A stretch of DNA of 64,000 bases from Roseivirga seohaensis (GTDB lineage: Bacteria > Bacteroidota > Bacteroidia > Cytophagales > Cyclobacteriaceae): NCBI RefSeq assembly GCF_001592945.1, contig NZ_LRPB01000002.1, positions 1 to 64,000 of the forward strand, written 5' to 3'. A program made the position numbers and the translations under genes. Below, piece by piece: positions 17,231 to 27,137 of this stretch (the stretch's first letter is position 1; every line of letters starts with the position of its first letter). Under the pieces are notes generated by a model, which did not search any database, had not been told where the DNA came from, and saw only the letters and a list, made by a program, of their open reading frames with translations.

Positions 17231-17362
17231 GTTTACTGAAAATGGGAGTGTTTGCTCACTTATTCGATAAAACTAACCGGCCTAAAGATGCTTTAAACTG
17301 GTTATTTTAGGTTTGAACCTTTAAGTTTTTCAAACGGTTAAACAAAAATTAAACCTTTAAGT

Positions 17363-17370
17363 TAGTTTTG
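17363..17370 (+). promoter_or_regulatory. -7 box of the alpha/beta hydrolase-RND operon
   Basis: TAGTTTTG matches TAnnTTTG and lies 17 bases before the TTG start at 17388, giving a very short leader. Confidence 0.45.
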
Positions 17371-17387
17371 CCTCTAACTGCGAAGCC

Positions 17388-18176
17388 TTGCTATATTATA
17401 AAACATATCGAAATAATCAATCTGATGAATGGGTAGCTTTTATCCATGGTGCCGGGGGAAGTTCTTCCATTTGGTTTCGTCAGATAAAAAGCTTTAAAAG
17501 CGAATTTAATGTACTCTTGATCGATTTAAGGGGGCATGGTAAATCTCAAGAAGCTTTTCAGCGCTACTTTACCAACGACCACAACTTTGAGAATATTAGT
17601 AAAGATATTATTGAAGTATTAGATCACCTCAAGATTAAAAGCGCCCACTTTGTGGGTATATCACTAGGTACAATAATTATTCGAACACTTTGCGAGATTG
17701 CTCCCGAGCGAGTGAAATCTCTTGTTTTAGGAGGGGCTGTTACTCGTTTAAATGTTAGGTCTAAATTTTTGGTGGGGGTAGGCAACGCACTAAAAAGGTT
17801 TGTGCCTTTTATTTGGCTCTACAAACTTTTTGCTTGGATTATAATGCCAAGAAAGCGAAATGCTGAATCGAGAGATTTGTTTATTGGTCAGGCCAAAAGA
17901 CTGTGTCAGCATGAATTTATGAAATGGTTTAAGTTGACAAATAACATTAATCCATTACTAAAATATTTTAACGAGAAGGAAACAATAGCCCCAACCCTAT
18001 ATTTAATGGGTGATGAAGACTATATGTTCCTTCCACAAGTGCTCAAGTTAGTTTCACATCATAAAAATGCGTGGTTAAATATATTGAATAACTGCGGCCA
18101 TGTATGCAACGTTGAGCAACCCGATGAATTTAACAAGCTTTCAATAGCATTTATAAGAACACATTCCTTATCCTAA
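17388..18176 (+). CDS. Alpha/beta hydrolase
   Basis: 262-residue cytoplasmic serine hydrolase. The oxyanion loop FIHGAGGSSSIW is near residue 18-29. The nucleophile elbow FVGISLGT gives the catalytic serine near 93. The acid lies around LMGDEDYMF and the histidine in NNCGHVCNVEQPDEF. The start is TTG, chosen because it directly precedes the first beta strand and follows a -7 box. The stop is 12 bases before the efflux adaptor gene, so it probably shares that transcript. Substrate unknown. Confidence 0.88.
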   Translation: MLYYKTYRNNQSDEWVAFIHGAGGSSSIWFRQIKSFKSEFNVLLIDLRGHGKSQEAFQRYFTNDHNFENISKDIIEVLDHLKIKSAHFVGISLGTIIIRTLCEIAPERVKSLVLGGAVTRLNVRSKFLVGVGNALKRFVPFIWLYKLFAWIIMPRKRNAESRDLFIGQAKRLCQHEFMKWFKLTNNINPLLKYFNEKETIAPTLYLMGDEDYMFLPQVLKLVSHHKNAWLNILNNCGHVCNVEQPDEFNKLSIAFIRTHSLS

Positions 18177-18188
18177 CTATTTATTACA

Positions 18189-19274
18189 ATGAGTAAAACA
18201 TCAAGAATAATTCTAGTCTTGATAATCATTTTGGCGGTTGCAGCATGGGCGGTATACCCTCGATTTGATGAAATTACTGGCAGTAGCGCAAATACCGAAG
18301 CCTCAGCGCAAAACACGTCAAGGGCTAAATCGGCACTTCCAGTGAGTGGTGTAGTGGTTACACCAAAGCTTTTAGAAAATAAAATTAAGGTTACAGGTTC
18401 AATTTTGCCTAACGAATCTATTGAACTTAAAAGTGAAGTTTCGGGCTTAGTCACCAAGGTTCATTTTAAGGAAGGGCAAAAGGTAAAAAAGGGCACCTTA
18501 CTAGTGAGTCTGAAAGACGATGAACTTCAAGCGCAATTAGAAAAACTACGTTTTAGTAAAAAGTTGGCCGTAGACAGTGAAAATAGGCAAAAGCTGCTAC
18601 TCGACAAAGAAGCCATTAGCCAAGAGGAATACGATATTTCATTAACCAATCTAAATACACTCGAAGCCGACATTAAGGTGATAGAAGCACAATTGGCGAA
18701 AACATCTATTGTTGCTCCTTTTGACGGAATATTAGGTTTAAGAGAAATCAGTGAGGGTGCCTATATTACTAATAGCACTATTATCACCAATTTTTACAGT
18801 ATCGATCCTGTTAAGATTGACTTTGCCATACCTGGGAAATACGCCTCTATTGTAAGTGTGGGCGATGTAATCCAATTTGAAACCGAAACATCAACAGAAA
18901 TTTTTAAAGGGACAGTTTACGCTTTCGAACCGCAAATCGATCAGAACACCCGAACCCTAAGAATGAGGGCTATTTCCAGTAATGAAGATGGAAAGCTTTT
19001 GCCAGGGCAGTTTGCTAAAATTGAATTGATTATGTCGTCTGTAAATGACGCTCTAATGGTTCCTGCAATTTCCGTAATTCCTGAATTGAATGGCCACATG
19101 CTATTTGTAGCTAAGGGAGGAAAAGCGCAGTCGGTGCCAGTGAAAATTGGCCTTAGAACTGAAAGTTCTGTTCAGATTCTAGAAGGACTTAGCCCACAGG
19201 ATACGGTAATTACCTCTGGATTATTAGAGATAAGACAAGGCTCTTCGATTTCTATTTCATCTTTAACACAATAA
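18189..19274 (+). CDS. RND efflux periplasmic adaptor (membrane fusion protein)
   Basis: 361 residues. An N-terminal membrane anchor (~6-24) is followed by a barrel-sandwich lipoyl domain (SIELKSEVSGLVTKVHFKEG), a short alpha-hairpin (~110-150), a second lipoyl half (SIVAPFDGILGLREISEGAYI) and beta-barrel/membrane-proximal domains. This is the HlyD/AcrA family of adaptors linking the inner-membrane pump to the outer-membrane channel. The pump gene starts 3 bases after its stop. Confidence 0.94.
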   Translation: MSKTSRIILVLIIILAVAAWAVYPRFDEITGSSANTEASAQNTSRAKSALPVSGVVVTPKLLENKIKVTGSILPNESIELKSEVSGLVTKVHFKEGQKVKKGTLLVSLKDDELQAQLEKLRFSKKLAVDSENRQKLLLDKEAISQEEYDISLTNLNTLEADIKVIEAQLAKTSIVAPFDGILGLREISEGAYITNSTIITNFYSIDPVKIDFAIPGKYASIVSVGDVIQFETETSTEIFKGTVYAFEPQIDQNTRTLRMRAISSNEDGKLLPGQFAKIELIMSSVNDALMVPAISVIPELNGHMLFVAKGGKAQSVPVKIGLRTESSVQILEGLSPQDTVITSGLLEIRQGSSISISSLTQ

Positions 19275-19277
19275 AGT

Positions 19278-22200
19278 ATGTCTAGTTTATCAACCATCAG
19301 TATCAAGCGCCCCGTACTTGCTATGGTGATGAATATCATCATCGTGATTTTTGGGGTAATTGGTTTTAGCTATTTGGGAGTACGTGAGTTTCCTAGTGTG
19401 GATCCTCCTGTAATTTCCGTTTCTACAAGTTATGCTGGCGCGAACGCTCAAATTATTGAAGCTCAAATTACCGAGCCAATTGAAGAAGCGCTCAACAGTA
19501 TTGCGGGTATTAAAACCTTAACTTCAACAAGTCGTGATGGTGGAAGTTCAATTTCTGCGGAGTTCGATTTAGGTGTTGATTTAGAAGCGGCAACCAACGA
19601 TGTAAGGGATAAAGTAGCTGGAGTAGTAAGGCGATTGCCCCCCGATGTAGAGCCGCCAACGGTACGAAAGGCAGATGCAGATGCCAGCCCAATTATCTTT
19701 TTGAATATATCGAGTAAAGAGCGAAACCTGCTCGACCTTACACTTCTGGCAGAAAACATTTTTAAAGAACGAGTTCAGACCATTCAGGGTATTAGTTCAG
19801 TTCAAGTTTGGGGCTCAAAGCGCTATTCAATGCGCTTATGGATGGATCCAGATAAATTGGCCGCCTACCAACTTACGCCATTAGATGTTCAAAATGCCGT
19901 AGGCCGTGATAACGTAGAGTTACCTTCAGGGGCGGTAGAAGGCAACAGCACCGAAATCGCAGTTCGAACCATTGGTAGAATTAACTCTCCTGAGGAATTT
20001 AACAACCTAATTGTAAAAGAAGATGGCGGAACCATTGTTCGCTTTAGAGATATTGGCCGGGCTGAACTTGCCCCAGAAAATGATAGAACAATTCTGAAGA
20101 GAAATGGTGTGCCAATGGTGGGGATTGCAGTAGTAACCCAGCCAGGCTCTAACAGTATCGAGATTGCAGATAACTTTTACGAAAGAATTGAATTAATTAA
20201 GAAGGACCTTCCTGCAGATATTGAACTAGGGATAGGTTTTGACAATACCGAATATATTCGAGAGTCGATTAGCGAAGTACAACAAACCATCATTGTTGCC
20301 TTTGCGCTGGTGGTGGTTATTATCTTCCTCTTTTTACGAGATTGGAGAACAACCCTGATTCCTGTATTGACCATCCCCATTTCATTGATTGGAGCCTTTT
20401 TCGTAATGTACATTTTTGGGTTCTCCATTAATGTTCTTACCCTTTTAGGAATCGTTTTGGCCATTGGATTAGTGGTAGATGATACTATTGTAGTGCTCGA
20501 AAATATTTACTCCAAAATTGAAGGAGGAATGGAGCCAGAAGAGGCTGGTATTAAAGGAACGAACGAGATTTTCTTTGCTGTAATTTCTACTACCGTGGCC
20601 TTGGTAGCGGTGTTTATGCCTGTGATTTTCCTTCAGGGCCTCACTGGTCGACTCTTTAGAGAATTCGGACTGGTAGTAGCAGGGGCAGTGGTGATTTCAT
20701 CATTTGTGGCGCTCACGCTTACTCCAATGATGAGTTCTAAGCTTCTGAGAAAATCAGAGAAAAAGAATTGGTTCTACCGTAAAACCGAGCCATTCTTTAT
20801 AAGCCTCAATCGAGCTTACAATAATTCACTGGATGGCTTTATGAATATGAGGTGGATGGCATTCGTAATTATTTTGCTCTCTGCAGGAATGATTGTTTTC
20901 TTTTTGTCTGGAAATAGAATACCGGAAGAGATTGCACCTTTAGAAGATAGAAGCTCGTTAAGTGCCAATGCAACAGGACCAGAAGGAGCCACTTTTGAGT
21001 ACATGGATAGATATGTTGATAGCATTATCAGTGCTGTAGACAAACATATTCCAGAAAAGGAAGCCTTAATTACGATTACTTCGCCTGGTTTTGGAAACAG
21101 CTCTATGAACTCTGCTAGAATTACCATTATGCTGAAAGATCCTTCGGAACGAGAAAGGAGTCAGCAGGAAATTTTAGATGACTTTACCCCAATTTTAGCT
21201 CAGTATACCGAAGCCCGAACTTCACTTTCTCAGCCAGCGACTATTGGTGGTAGAAGAAGTAGCGGATTCCCCGTGCAGTACGTAATACAAGCTCCAAATT
21301 TGGAAAAGCTGAAGGAAGTACTGCCAGAATTTATGGCTAAGGCGCAAGATTCTCCTGAGTTTACTTTTGTGAACTTGAATTTGAAATTTACTAAACCAGA
21401 AATCACTATCGAAATTGATAGAGAAAAGGCTCGAACGCTAGGGATTTCAGTAAGAGATGTAGCTCAAACTTTACAATTAGGTTTGGCAGGCCAAAGGTTT
21501 GGTTTCTTTATTTTAGACGGAAAGCAATATCAAATTATTGGGCAAGTAGATAGAGACAACCGAAACGATCCTTTAGATTTAAAGGCCTTGTACGTTAGGT
21601 CATCTGATGGAAGATTGATTCAGTTGGATAACCTTGTAAGCCTTGAAGAAAATAGTTCGCCACCGCAACTATATCGTTTCAATAGATTTGCTGCAGCAAC
21701 AATCTCGGCCAGTTTGGCGCCAAAGGTAACCACAGGGCAAGGAATTGATGTAATGGATGCCATTGCTAAGGAGGTATTAGATGAATCTTTTACTACGGAT
21801 TTGGCAGGAACATCTCGTGAATTTAGAGATAGCGCCAACAGCCTTTACTTTGCATTCGGATTTGCCTTGATTTTGATTTACTTGGTATTGTCTGCTCAGT
21901 TCGAAAGCTTTGTGGACCCTCTGATCATCATGTTTACGGTGCCTCTCGCTTTAGCTGGAGCCTTGCTTGTAATCTGGAGGTACGAAGAGTCACTAAACAT
22001 CTTTAGCCAAATTGGTATCATTATGTTGGTGGGGCTCGTGTCAAAAAACGGAATCCTGATTGTAGAATTTGCCAATCAAAGAAAAGCCGATGGATTAAGT
22101 GTTCGTGATGCTGTTTTGGATGCCGCAAAATCACGTTTCCGACCTATTTTGATGACTTCTCTTTCTACCATTTTAGGAATTTTACCAATAGCTCTAGCGC

Positions 22201-22349
22201 TTGGCGCTGGTGCCGAAAGTAGGGTTTCTATGGGCGTGGCCATTGTTGGTGGGTTGATTTTCTCTACGGTATTAACACTCTATGTGATTCCAGCGATCTA
22301 TACCTATTTCACCAGTAAAAAAAGTAGACTTTCAAGAACGACTGCCTAA
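19278..22349 (+). CDS. RND multidrug efflux transporter (AcrB/HAE1 family)
   Basis: 1023-residue inner-membrane proton antiporter. The N-terminal helix (KRPVLAMVMNIIIVIFGVIG), porter domains, and a second half beginning around residue 520 reflect the duplicated 12-helix layout. TM4 carries GIVLAIGLVVDDTIVVLENI, whose tandem aspartates form the proton relay. The end has PIFLQ-like and GIVGGLIFSTVLTLYVIPA-like segments. Substrates are probably hydrophobic or amphipathic compounds, and cannot be predicted further. Middle gene of a complete adaptor-pump-channel operon. Confidence 0.96.
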   Translation: MSSLSTISIKRPVLAMVMNIIIVIFGVIGFSYLGVREFPSVDPPVISVSTSYAGANAQIIEAQITEPIEEALNSIAGIKTLTSTSRDGGSSISAEFDLGVDLEAATNDVRDKVAGVVRRLPPDVEPPTVRKADADASPIIFLNISSKERNLLDLTLLAENIFKERVQTIQGISSVQVWGSKRYSMRLWMDPDKLAAYQLTPLDVQNAVGRDNVELPSGAVEGNSTEIAVRTIGRINSPEEFNNLIVKEDGGTIVRFRDIGRAELAPENDRTILKRNGVPMVGIAVVTQPGSNSIEIADNFYERIELIKKDLPADIELGIGFDNTEYIRESISEVQQTIIVAFALVVVIIFLFLRDWRTTLIPVLTIPISLIGAFFVMYIFGFSINVLTLLGIVLAIGLVVDDTIVVLENIYSKIEGGMEPEEAGIKGTNEIFFAVISTTVALVAVFMPVIFLQGLTGRLFREFGLVVAGAVVISSFVALTLTPMMSSKLLRKSEKKNWFYRKTEPFFISLNRAYNNSLDGFMNMRWMAFVIILLSAGMIVFFLSGNRIPEEIAPLEDRSSLSANATGPEGATFEYMDRYVDSIISAVDKHIPEKEALITITSPGFGNSSMNSARITIMLKDPSERERSQQEILDDFTPILAQYTEARTSLSQPATIGGRRSSGFPVQYVIQAPNLEKLKEVLPEFMAKAQDSPEFTFVNLNLKFTKPEITIEIDREKARTLGISVRDVAQTLQLGLAGQRFGFFILDGKQYQIIGQVDRDNRNDPLDLKALYVRSSDGRLIQLDNLVSLEENSSPPQLYRFNRFAAATISASLAPKVTTGQGIDVMDAIAKEVLDESFTTDLAGTSREFRDSANSLYFAFGFALILIYLVLSAQFESFVDPLIIMFTVPLALAGALLVIWRYEESLNIFSQIGIIMLVGLVSKNGILIVEFANQRKADGLSVRDAVLDAAKSRFRPILMTSLSTILGILPIALALGAGAESRVSMGVAIVGGLIFSTVLTLYVIPAIYTYFTSKKSRLSRTTA

Positions 22350-22351
22350 TT

Positions 22352-23662
22352 ATGAAATTGAAAATAGCTTTAGCACTACTCTTTTTCGCTTTAGTAAAAG
22401 TAAGTGCGCAAGAACCGCTAACCATTACCGAGGCCGTACATTTGGGGCTTGAACATAACTTATCGATTAAAATTTCAAAGAAATCGGCAGAAACAAGTGC
22501 CAACAACTCCGATATGAGCTATGGTGCATTGTTGCCTACTTTCGGAATTTCTGCGAATAAATCGTATAGTAATACAGATGTAACCCAGCAATTGGCGAAC
22601 AGTAACGAAACCAGAGAGATTAAGGACGCCAAGACCAATAACTTGAATATTTCTCCGACCCTAAACTGGACAGTTTTTGATGGTTTAGGAATGTTTCATA
22701 CCCGAGATAGATTGAAAGCACAAGCCCAATTAGGGGAAGATGATTTACAAATTCAGATAGAAAATAACATTGCGCTTATCTCTAACGCATATTACAGAGT
22801 AGTGTTAGAACAAGAAAGAGCGCGTGTTTTTCAAGATGCCTTAGATTTAAGTAAACAGCGTTTAGAGTTGGCTAATACCCGATACGAAGTGGGTAAGGCT
22901 TCAAAACTAGTTTATCTTCAGGCACAAGTAGATTATAATTCCGACTCATCTAGCTTTCTGATTCAGCAAGAATTAATTAATAATGTGAAATTAGAACTGA
23001 ACAGATTATTGGGGCAAGATTTAGAAAGCGAGTTTGAAATCACTTCTGGCTTTTCTTTTGATAGCTCTATTCAGTTAGAAGATGTACTGGCTGAGGCCAA
23101 CCTTAATAGCCCTGCTGTGGTAAGAGCACAGAGAAATCGTGAGGTAAATTATTTACAGATTAAAGAACTGAATGCTGAAAAATACCCTACGATTAGCCTC
23201 AATTTTGGGTATACTTATAACGATAGAAACTCCGATGCCGGAGCTGTTTTAAGTAACCTTTCCACCGGTTTTAATTATGGTGCTGGCCTCAACTTCAATA
23301 TTTTCAATGGCTTTGATTTAAAGCGTAGAGAACAGAATGCCAAGATTCAGTTGGAGGTAGCTGAACTTCAAATCCGAGATCTAACGCAGTCATTAGAATC
23401 TGATGTGCGTAAAGTTTATGGAAACTACAGAAACAACATTCGCTTGTATCAGCTTGAGGAATTGAACTTAGAAGTAGCCAAAGAGAACTATGATATTGCC
23501 CTTGAAAGATTCAAAGTAGGAAACTCAACTGCAATTGAATTACGCGAAGCCCAGATTAATTTAGTTCAGGCAGAAATCAGAAAAATTACCACTCAGTACA
23601 ACGTTAAGCTATCAGAAATTGAGCTTAAAAGGCTTTCTGGCGGAAATGTAAATAGACAATAA
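22352..23662 (+). CDS. TolC-like outer-membrane efflux channel
   Basis: 436 residues with a signal peptide (MKLKIALALLFFALVKVSAQ). Two homologous outer-membrane-efflux repeats follow, each a long coiled-coil pair with strands (ALDLSKQRLELANTRYEVGK and EELNLEVAKENYDIALERFK). The gene begins 2 bases after the pump stop and completes the tripartite system. Confidence 0.93.
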   Translation: MKLKIALALLFFALVKVSAQEPLTITEAVHLGLEHNLSIKISKKSAETSANNSDMSYGALLPTFGISANKSYSNTDVTQQLANSNETREIKDAKTNNLNISPTLNWTVFDGLGMFHTRDRLKAQAQLGEDDLQIQIENNIALISNAYYRVVLEQERARVFQDALDLSKQRLELANTRYEVGKASKLVYLQAQVDYNSDSSSFLIQQELINNVKLELNRLLGQDLESEFEITSGFSFDSSIQLEDVLAEANLNSPAVVRAQRNREVNYLQIKELNAEKYPTISLNFGYTYNDRNSDAGAVLSNLSTGFNYGAGLNFNIFNGFDLKRREQNAKIQLEVAELQIRDLTQSLESDVRKVYGNYRNNIRLYQLEELNLEVAKENYDIALERFKVGNSTAIELREAQINLVQAEIRKITTQYNVKLSEIELKRLSGGNVNRQ

Positions 23663-23771
23663 GGTTCCGCTTATTTTGATCTGTAAGATTTGTTGACTAT
23701 TTTATCTAATTGAATTTGAACGATTTGCCCCTTTGGCTAGTTTAAGTTCTTGCTCACCATCAGGAGAGAAT

Positions 23772-25277
23772 ATGATAAAAAGAAAGTCGTTTGTGATTTT
23801 TATAGCCCTGTGTTCAGGGCTCCTTCTATTTTCATCGTGCCGAAAAAGCGCTACCACAAGCAATAGTCAACAAACTAAGCCTGAGTTACGCGCTGAACCA
23901 GTTAAGATTGGATTTGACGATATTAAAGAGCGCGGCACACTAACCGCGGTAGTCGACAATAGCTCTACCGGATATTTTATTTACAGAGGTCAGCCTATGG
24001 GCTATGAATATGACCTATTGTCGCGAATGGCCTCAAATTTAGGGCTGTCTCTTAAAATTAAGCTTACATCAGATATTGAAGAAGCATTCTTTATGCTCAA
24101 TACGGGAGCAGCCGATGTAATGGCCTACCATTTAACAGTAACCAAAGAACGAACAGAAAGGGTAGCGTTTACAGAGAGTCATACCGAGGTAAGACAAGTG
24201 TTGGTGCAGCGCAAACCCGAAGGCTGGAGAAACATGAAGCTTCATGATATAGAAGAAAGTATGATCAGAAACCCGCTGGAATTAGGAGGGAAAGAGGTGC
24301 ATACGCGAAAGGGCTCTTCTTTCTCCGAAAGACTCAAAAACTTATCGAATGAAATTGGTGAAGACATAATAATCCTTGAGGATGTTGGTGTCATGGATAC
24401 CGAAGCGTTGATTAAAAAGGTGGCAGAAGGAGAAATTGAATATACAATTGCCGATGAAGATATCGCGATGATTAATGCTACTTACTATCCAGATTTGGAT
24501 GTGGAAACGGCCATTAGTTTTCCTCAGAAAATTGCTTGGGCAGTGCGTAAAAATGCGCCTATTTTAAAAGATACAATCGATCATTGGCTGGGTGAAGTAA
24601 AAGCAACACCAGATTTTAACATGATCTACGACCGATATTTTAAATATAGAAAGTCGCAGAACTTAAGAGCACAAAGTGATTTTAGTTCGGTAGGAGGTAC
24701 AATGATTTCGCCTTATGACGACTTGTTTAAATTGGCAGCTAAAAACCTTTCTGTCGACTGGGTAATGTTGGCTTCTTTGGCCTATCAAGAATCAAAGTTT
24801 GATCCGGAAGTGGAGTCGTGGGCCGGAGCAAAAGGTCTCTTACAGCTTACAGATATTTCTATTGAACGGTTCAACGTGAAGGATCCTTTTGACCCCGAGG
24901 AAAGCATAGAGGCAGGAACCGAGTTTTTAGAATGGCTGGAAGGTTATTGGGCTGATAAAGTGTCAGATCCTAAGGAGCGATTGAAGTTCGTTCTAGGTTC
25001 ATATAATGTAGGGCAAGGCCATGTAATGGATGCTGTAAAGTTGACCAAAAAGTATGGGGGTAACCCCGAAGTTTGGGACGGTAATGTAGCGGATTATTTG
25101 ATCTCTAAATCAACCGAAAAATATTACACCGACCCAGTAGTACAATTTGGTTATTGTAGAGGTGATGAACCCGTGAACTACGTCAAGAAAATTTTTGAGC
25201 GATACGACCAATACAAAACTTTGTTTGCCAAGAACCTAGAAGCACAGTCAGACTCTACTTTGGTTACCTCGCGTTAA
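23772..25277 (+). CDS. MltF-like lytic transglycosylase lipoprotein
   Basis: 501 residues from the ATG at 23772, which is preceded by an AGGAGA Shine-Dalgarno; an in-frame TTG at 23733 is rejected for that reason. The lipoprotein signal ends in LLLFSSC. Next comes a periplasmic solute-binding-like domain (RGTLTAVVDNSSTGYFIYRG, ~60-290), then an SLT domain with catalytic glutamate in SLAYQESKFDPEVESW and the GAKGLLQLT motif. This order is MltF's. It cleaves peptidoglycan glycan strands, releasing anhydro-muropeptides. The stop abuts the convergent desaturase stop with no spacer. Confidence 0.9.
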   Translation: MIKRKSFVIFIALCSGLLLFSSCRKSATTSNSQQTKPELRAEPVKIGFDDIKERGTLTAVVDNSSTGYFIYRGQPMGYEYDLLSRMASNLGLSLKIKLTSDIEEAFFMLNTGAADVMAYHLTVTKERTERVAFTESHTEVRQVLVQRKPEGWRNMKLHDIEESMIRNPLELGGKEVHTRKGSSFSERLKNLSNEIGEDIIILEDVGVMDTEALIKKVAEGEIEYTIADEDIAMINATYYPDLDVETAISFPQKIAWAVRKNAPILKDTIDHWLGEVKATPDFNMIYDRYFKYRKSQNLRAQSDFSSVGGTMISPYDDLFKLAAKNLSVDWVMLASLAYQESKFDPEVESWAGAKGLLQLTDISIERFNVKDPFDPEESIEAGTEFLEWLEGYWADKVSDPKERLKFVLGSYNVGQGHVMDAVKLTKKYGGNPEVWDGNVADYLISKSTEKYYTDPVVQFGYCRGDEPVNYVKKIFERYDQYKTLFAKNLEAQSDSTLVTSR

Positions 25278-26741
25278 CTACTCAAAATTATCGGCTACAA
25301 TCTTTGCCGATAATAGGCATAACGGAATTCCACCACCAGGATGAACGCTTCCACCACAGAAATACAAGCCCTTTATTCTGCTTGAAAAATTTGGGTGCCT
25401 TAAAAAAGCAGCATACTTGTTATTTGAACTGTTTCCATAAAGAGCACCTTGGGTAGATGAGGTTCTAACCTCAATTTTAATAGGGTCTAAAATGTCTTCT
25501 ACCTCAATCAACGGCTCAATAGCTTCACCCAATTGCTTGGAGAGTTTTGCTAAAATATTTTTTCTAGCTTCTTTAATTATCACATCCCAATCTTGCCCCT
25601 GGTTGTTAGGCACATTAATCATAGTAAACCAGTTTTGGCATCCTTCTGGGGCATCGTCTGGTTTTTGAGTAGAAGTAATGTTGATATAAACCGTTGGGTC
25701 TTCGTAAATGCTTCCTTTTTTGAAAATGTGTTTAAACTCCGTTTCATAGTCATTAGAAAAGAAAATGTTATGAAGGTCGAGTTGCTGAAAATCTTTCTTT
25801 ATTCCCCAATAAAAAATGAGGGCAGAACTTGATTTCGGTTGATTAATGAGTTTAGTGGGCTTCCGTTCACCTTTCAGTAGCCTTTCATAAGTTCCAACAA
25901 TATCCATGTTGCTAACTATTCTATCCGTTTTGTGAAAGCCGTATTTGGTTACTATCCCCTTGGCTCTGCCTTCGTGTAATGTGATTTTGCTCACCGAGGT
26001 ATTGAAGTGAAACTTGACACCTACTTTCAACGCAAGTTGATACAAACTTTGGGTGATGTCATGCATTCCTTTGGTAGGAAAATAGGCACCTATTCCAAAC
26101 TCTAAATGTGGAATGATATTCATTGTACCCGGTGCTTGATATGGGTCTGAGCCATTATAGGTAGCGTACCTGTCGAAAAGTTGCACAACTTTTTCGTTTT
26201 CAAATCGTGCCTGATTGACCTGATGCATGCTTCGATTAAAATTGAACTTGGATAGTTTTCCGTACGATCGGAAGGCATTTATACTCACCCATGTACTTAA
26301 CTTATGCAGTGATTTGTGCATAAATAATGGTGAGAGGAACTCGTATAGGAACGAACTTTTTCTTAAAGCCTTTTCAATATTCTTTTTTGGTTCTCCTGTT
26401 TTTTGATGGACTTCTTCTTTAAACGCTTCTATATCAGCTGCCGCATTAATTTCAGTGCCATCGGGGTAAAAATATTTACAGGTAGAATCAAGTTTTTTGT
26501 AATCAAAATAAGCTTTTGCATCTAAACCATGTAACTCATAAAGTGCTTCAACCTCTTCTGGTAAAGTAAATAATGAGGGGCCGGCATCAAAGCGGTAGTC
26601 GCCCAATTTAATTTCTGTTAGTTTTCCTCCAGGGTAGGAGTTTGCTTCAAATACGGTTACAATATGCCCTTTCTTGGCCAAGCGAATAGCACAAGCCAAA
26701 CCAGCCACACCAGAGCCAATAATTGCTACGGTTTTTCCCAT
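25278..26741 (-). CDS. CrtI/CrtD-type carotenoid desaturase family oxidoreductase
   Basis: 487-residue FAD enzyme. The dinucleotide fold AIIGSGVAGLACAIRLAKKG at the N-terminus and YPGGKL nearby are typical, as is the C-terminal LYFCGGSVHPGGGIPLCLLS, which closes the FAD site. The length fits phytoene desaturase (CrtI) and hydroxycarotenoid desaturase (CrtD); I lean to CrtD because no phytoene synthase or cyclase gene is adjacent, but this is inference. Yellow-orange carotenoid pigments are common in this lineage. Followed upstream by a 396-bp gap. Confidence 0.82.
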   Translation of the reverse strand: MGKTVAIIGSGVAGLACAIRLAKKGHIVTVFEANSYPGGKLTEIKLGDYRFDAGPSLFTLPEEVEALYELHGLDAKAYFDYKKLDSTCKYFYPDGTEINAAADIEAFKEEVHQKTGEPKKNIEKALRKSSFLYEFLSPLFMHKSLHKLSTWVSINAFRSYGKLSKFNFNRSMHQVNQARFENEKVVQLFDRYATYNGSDPYQAPGTMNIIPHLEFGIGAYFPTKGMHDITQSLYQLALKVGVKFHFNTSVSKITLHEGRAKGIVTKYGFHKTDRIVSNMDIVGTYERLLKGERKPTKLINQPKSSSALIFYWGIKKDFQQLDLHNIFFSNDYETEFKHIFKKGSIYEDPTVYINITSTQKPDDAPEGCQNWFTMINVPNNQGQDWDVIIKEARKNILAKLSKQLGEAIEPLIEVEDILDPIKIEVRTSSTQGALYGNSSNNKYAAFLRHPNFSSRIKGLYFCGGSVHPGGGIPLCLLSAKIVADNFE

Positions 26742-27137
26742 AGGTTTCTCTTTAAAAATGGAATACTATGATGGCTACTAAATGTTTTGAGGAGGTGATT
26801 TGTTGTACTTAAATAAATGCGGGGTGAAACAATAGACTTTTCATCATAATTCCAAATATATTCATTTGAAAGGCTATTTTTTTAGTGATATATTCTTATT
26901 TCAGTGATGGTTATTTAGTGTTCAACCAGTTGATTATCAGTGCTCAATCTGTGTTATGGGTTTCTATCCTGAACTCCTTAACATCGGAGTGAAGGGCTAT
27001 AATAAGAATTTAGCCCTTCGTAAACTCAAGGATGAAACTATTCATAGATGCCTGATTTCTAAAAAAATCTCCATGGTCAATTTTTAGGAAATTCGGGCCA
27101 TCTACTTAAGAAACACATCTTCTTTTAGTGGTTTGTA
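26742..27137. other. 396-bp intergenic stretch with one hairpin
   Basis: AT-rich and without a convincing gene on either strand. GAAGGGCTA (26991-26999) and TAGCCCTTC (27011-27019) form a perfect 9-bp stem with an 11-base loop. No T-run follows on either side. It may end the hydroxyproline operon transcript, or be a gene remnant. Confidence 0.4.

Noticed and set aside
26991-27019. tRNA-like or riboswitch feature in the crtI-hydroxyproline gap
   Set aside because: Only one simple 9-bp stem is present; no cloverleaf or conserved core.
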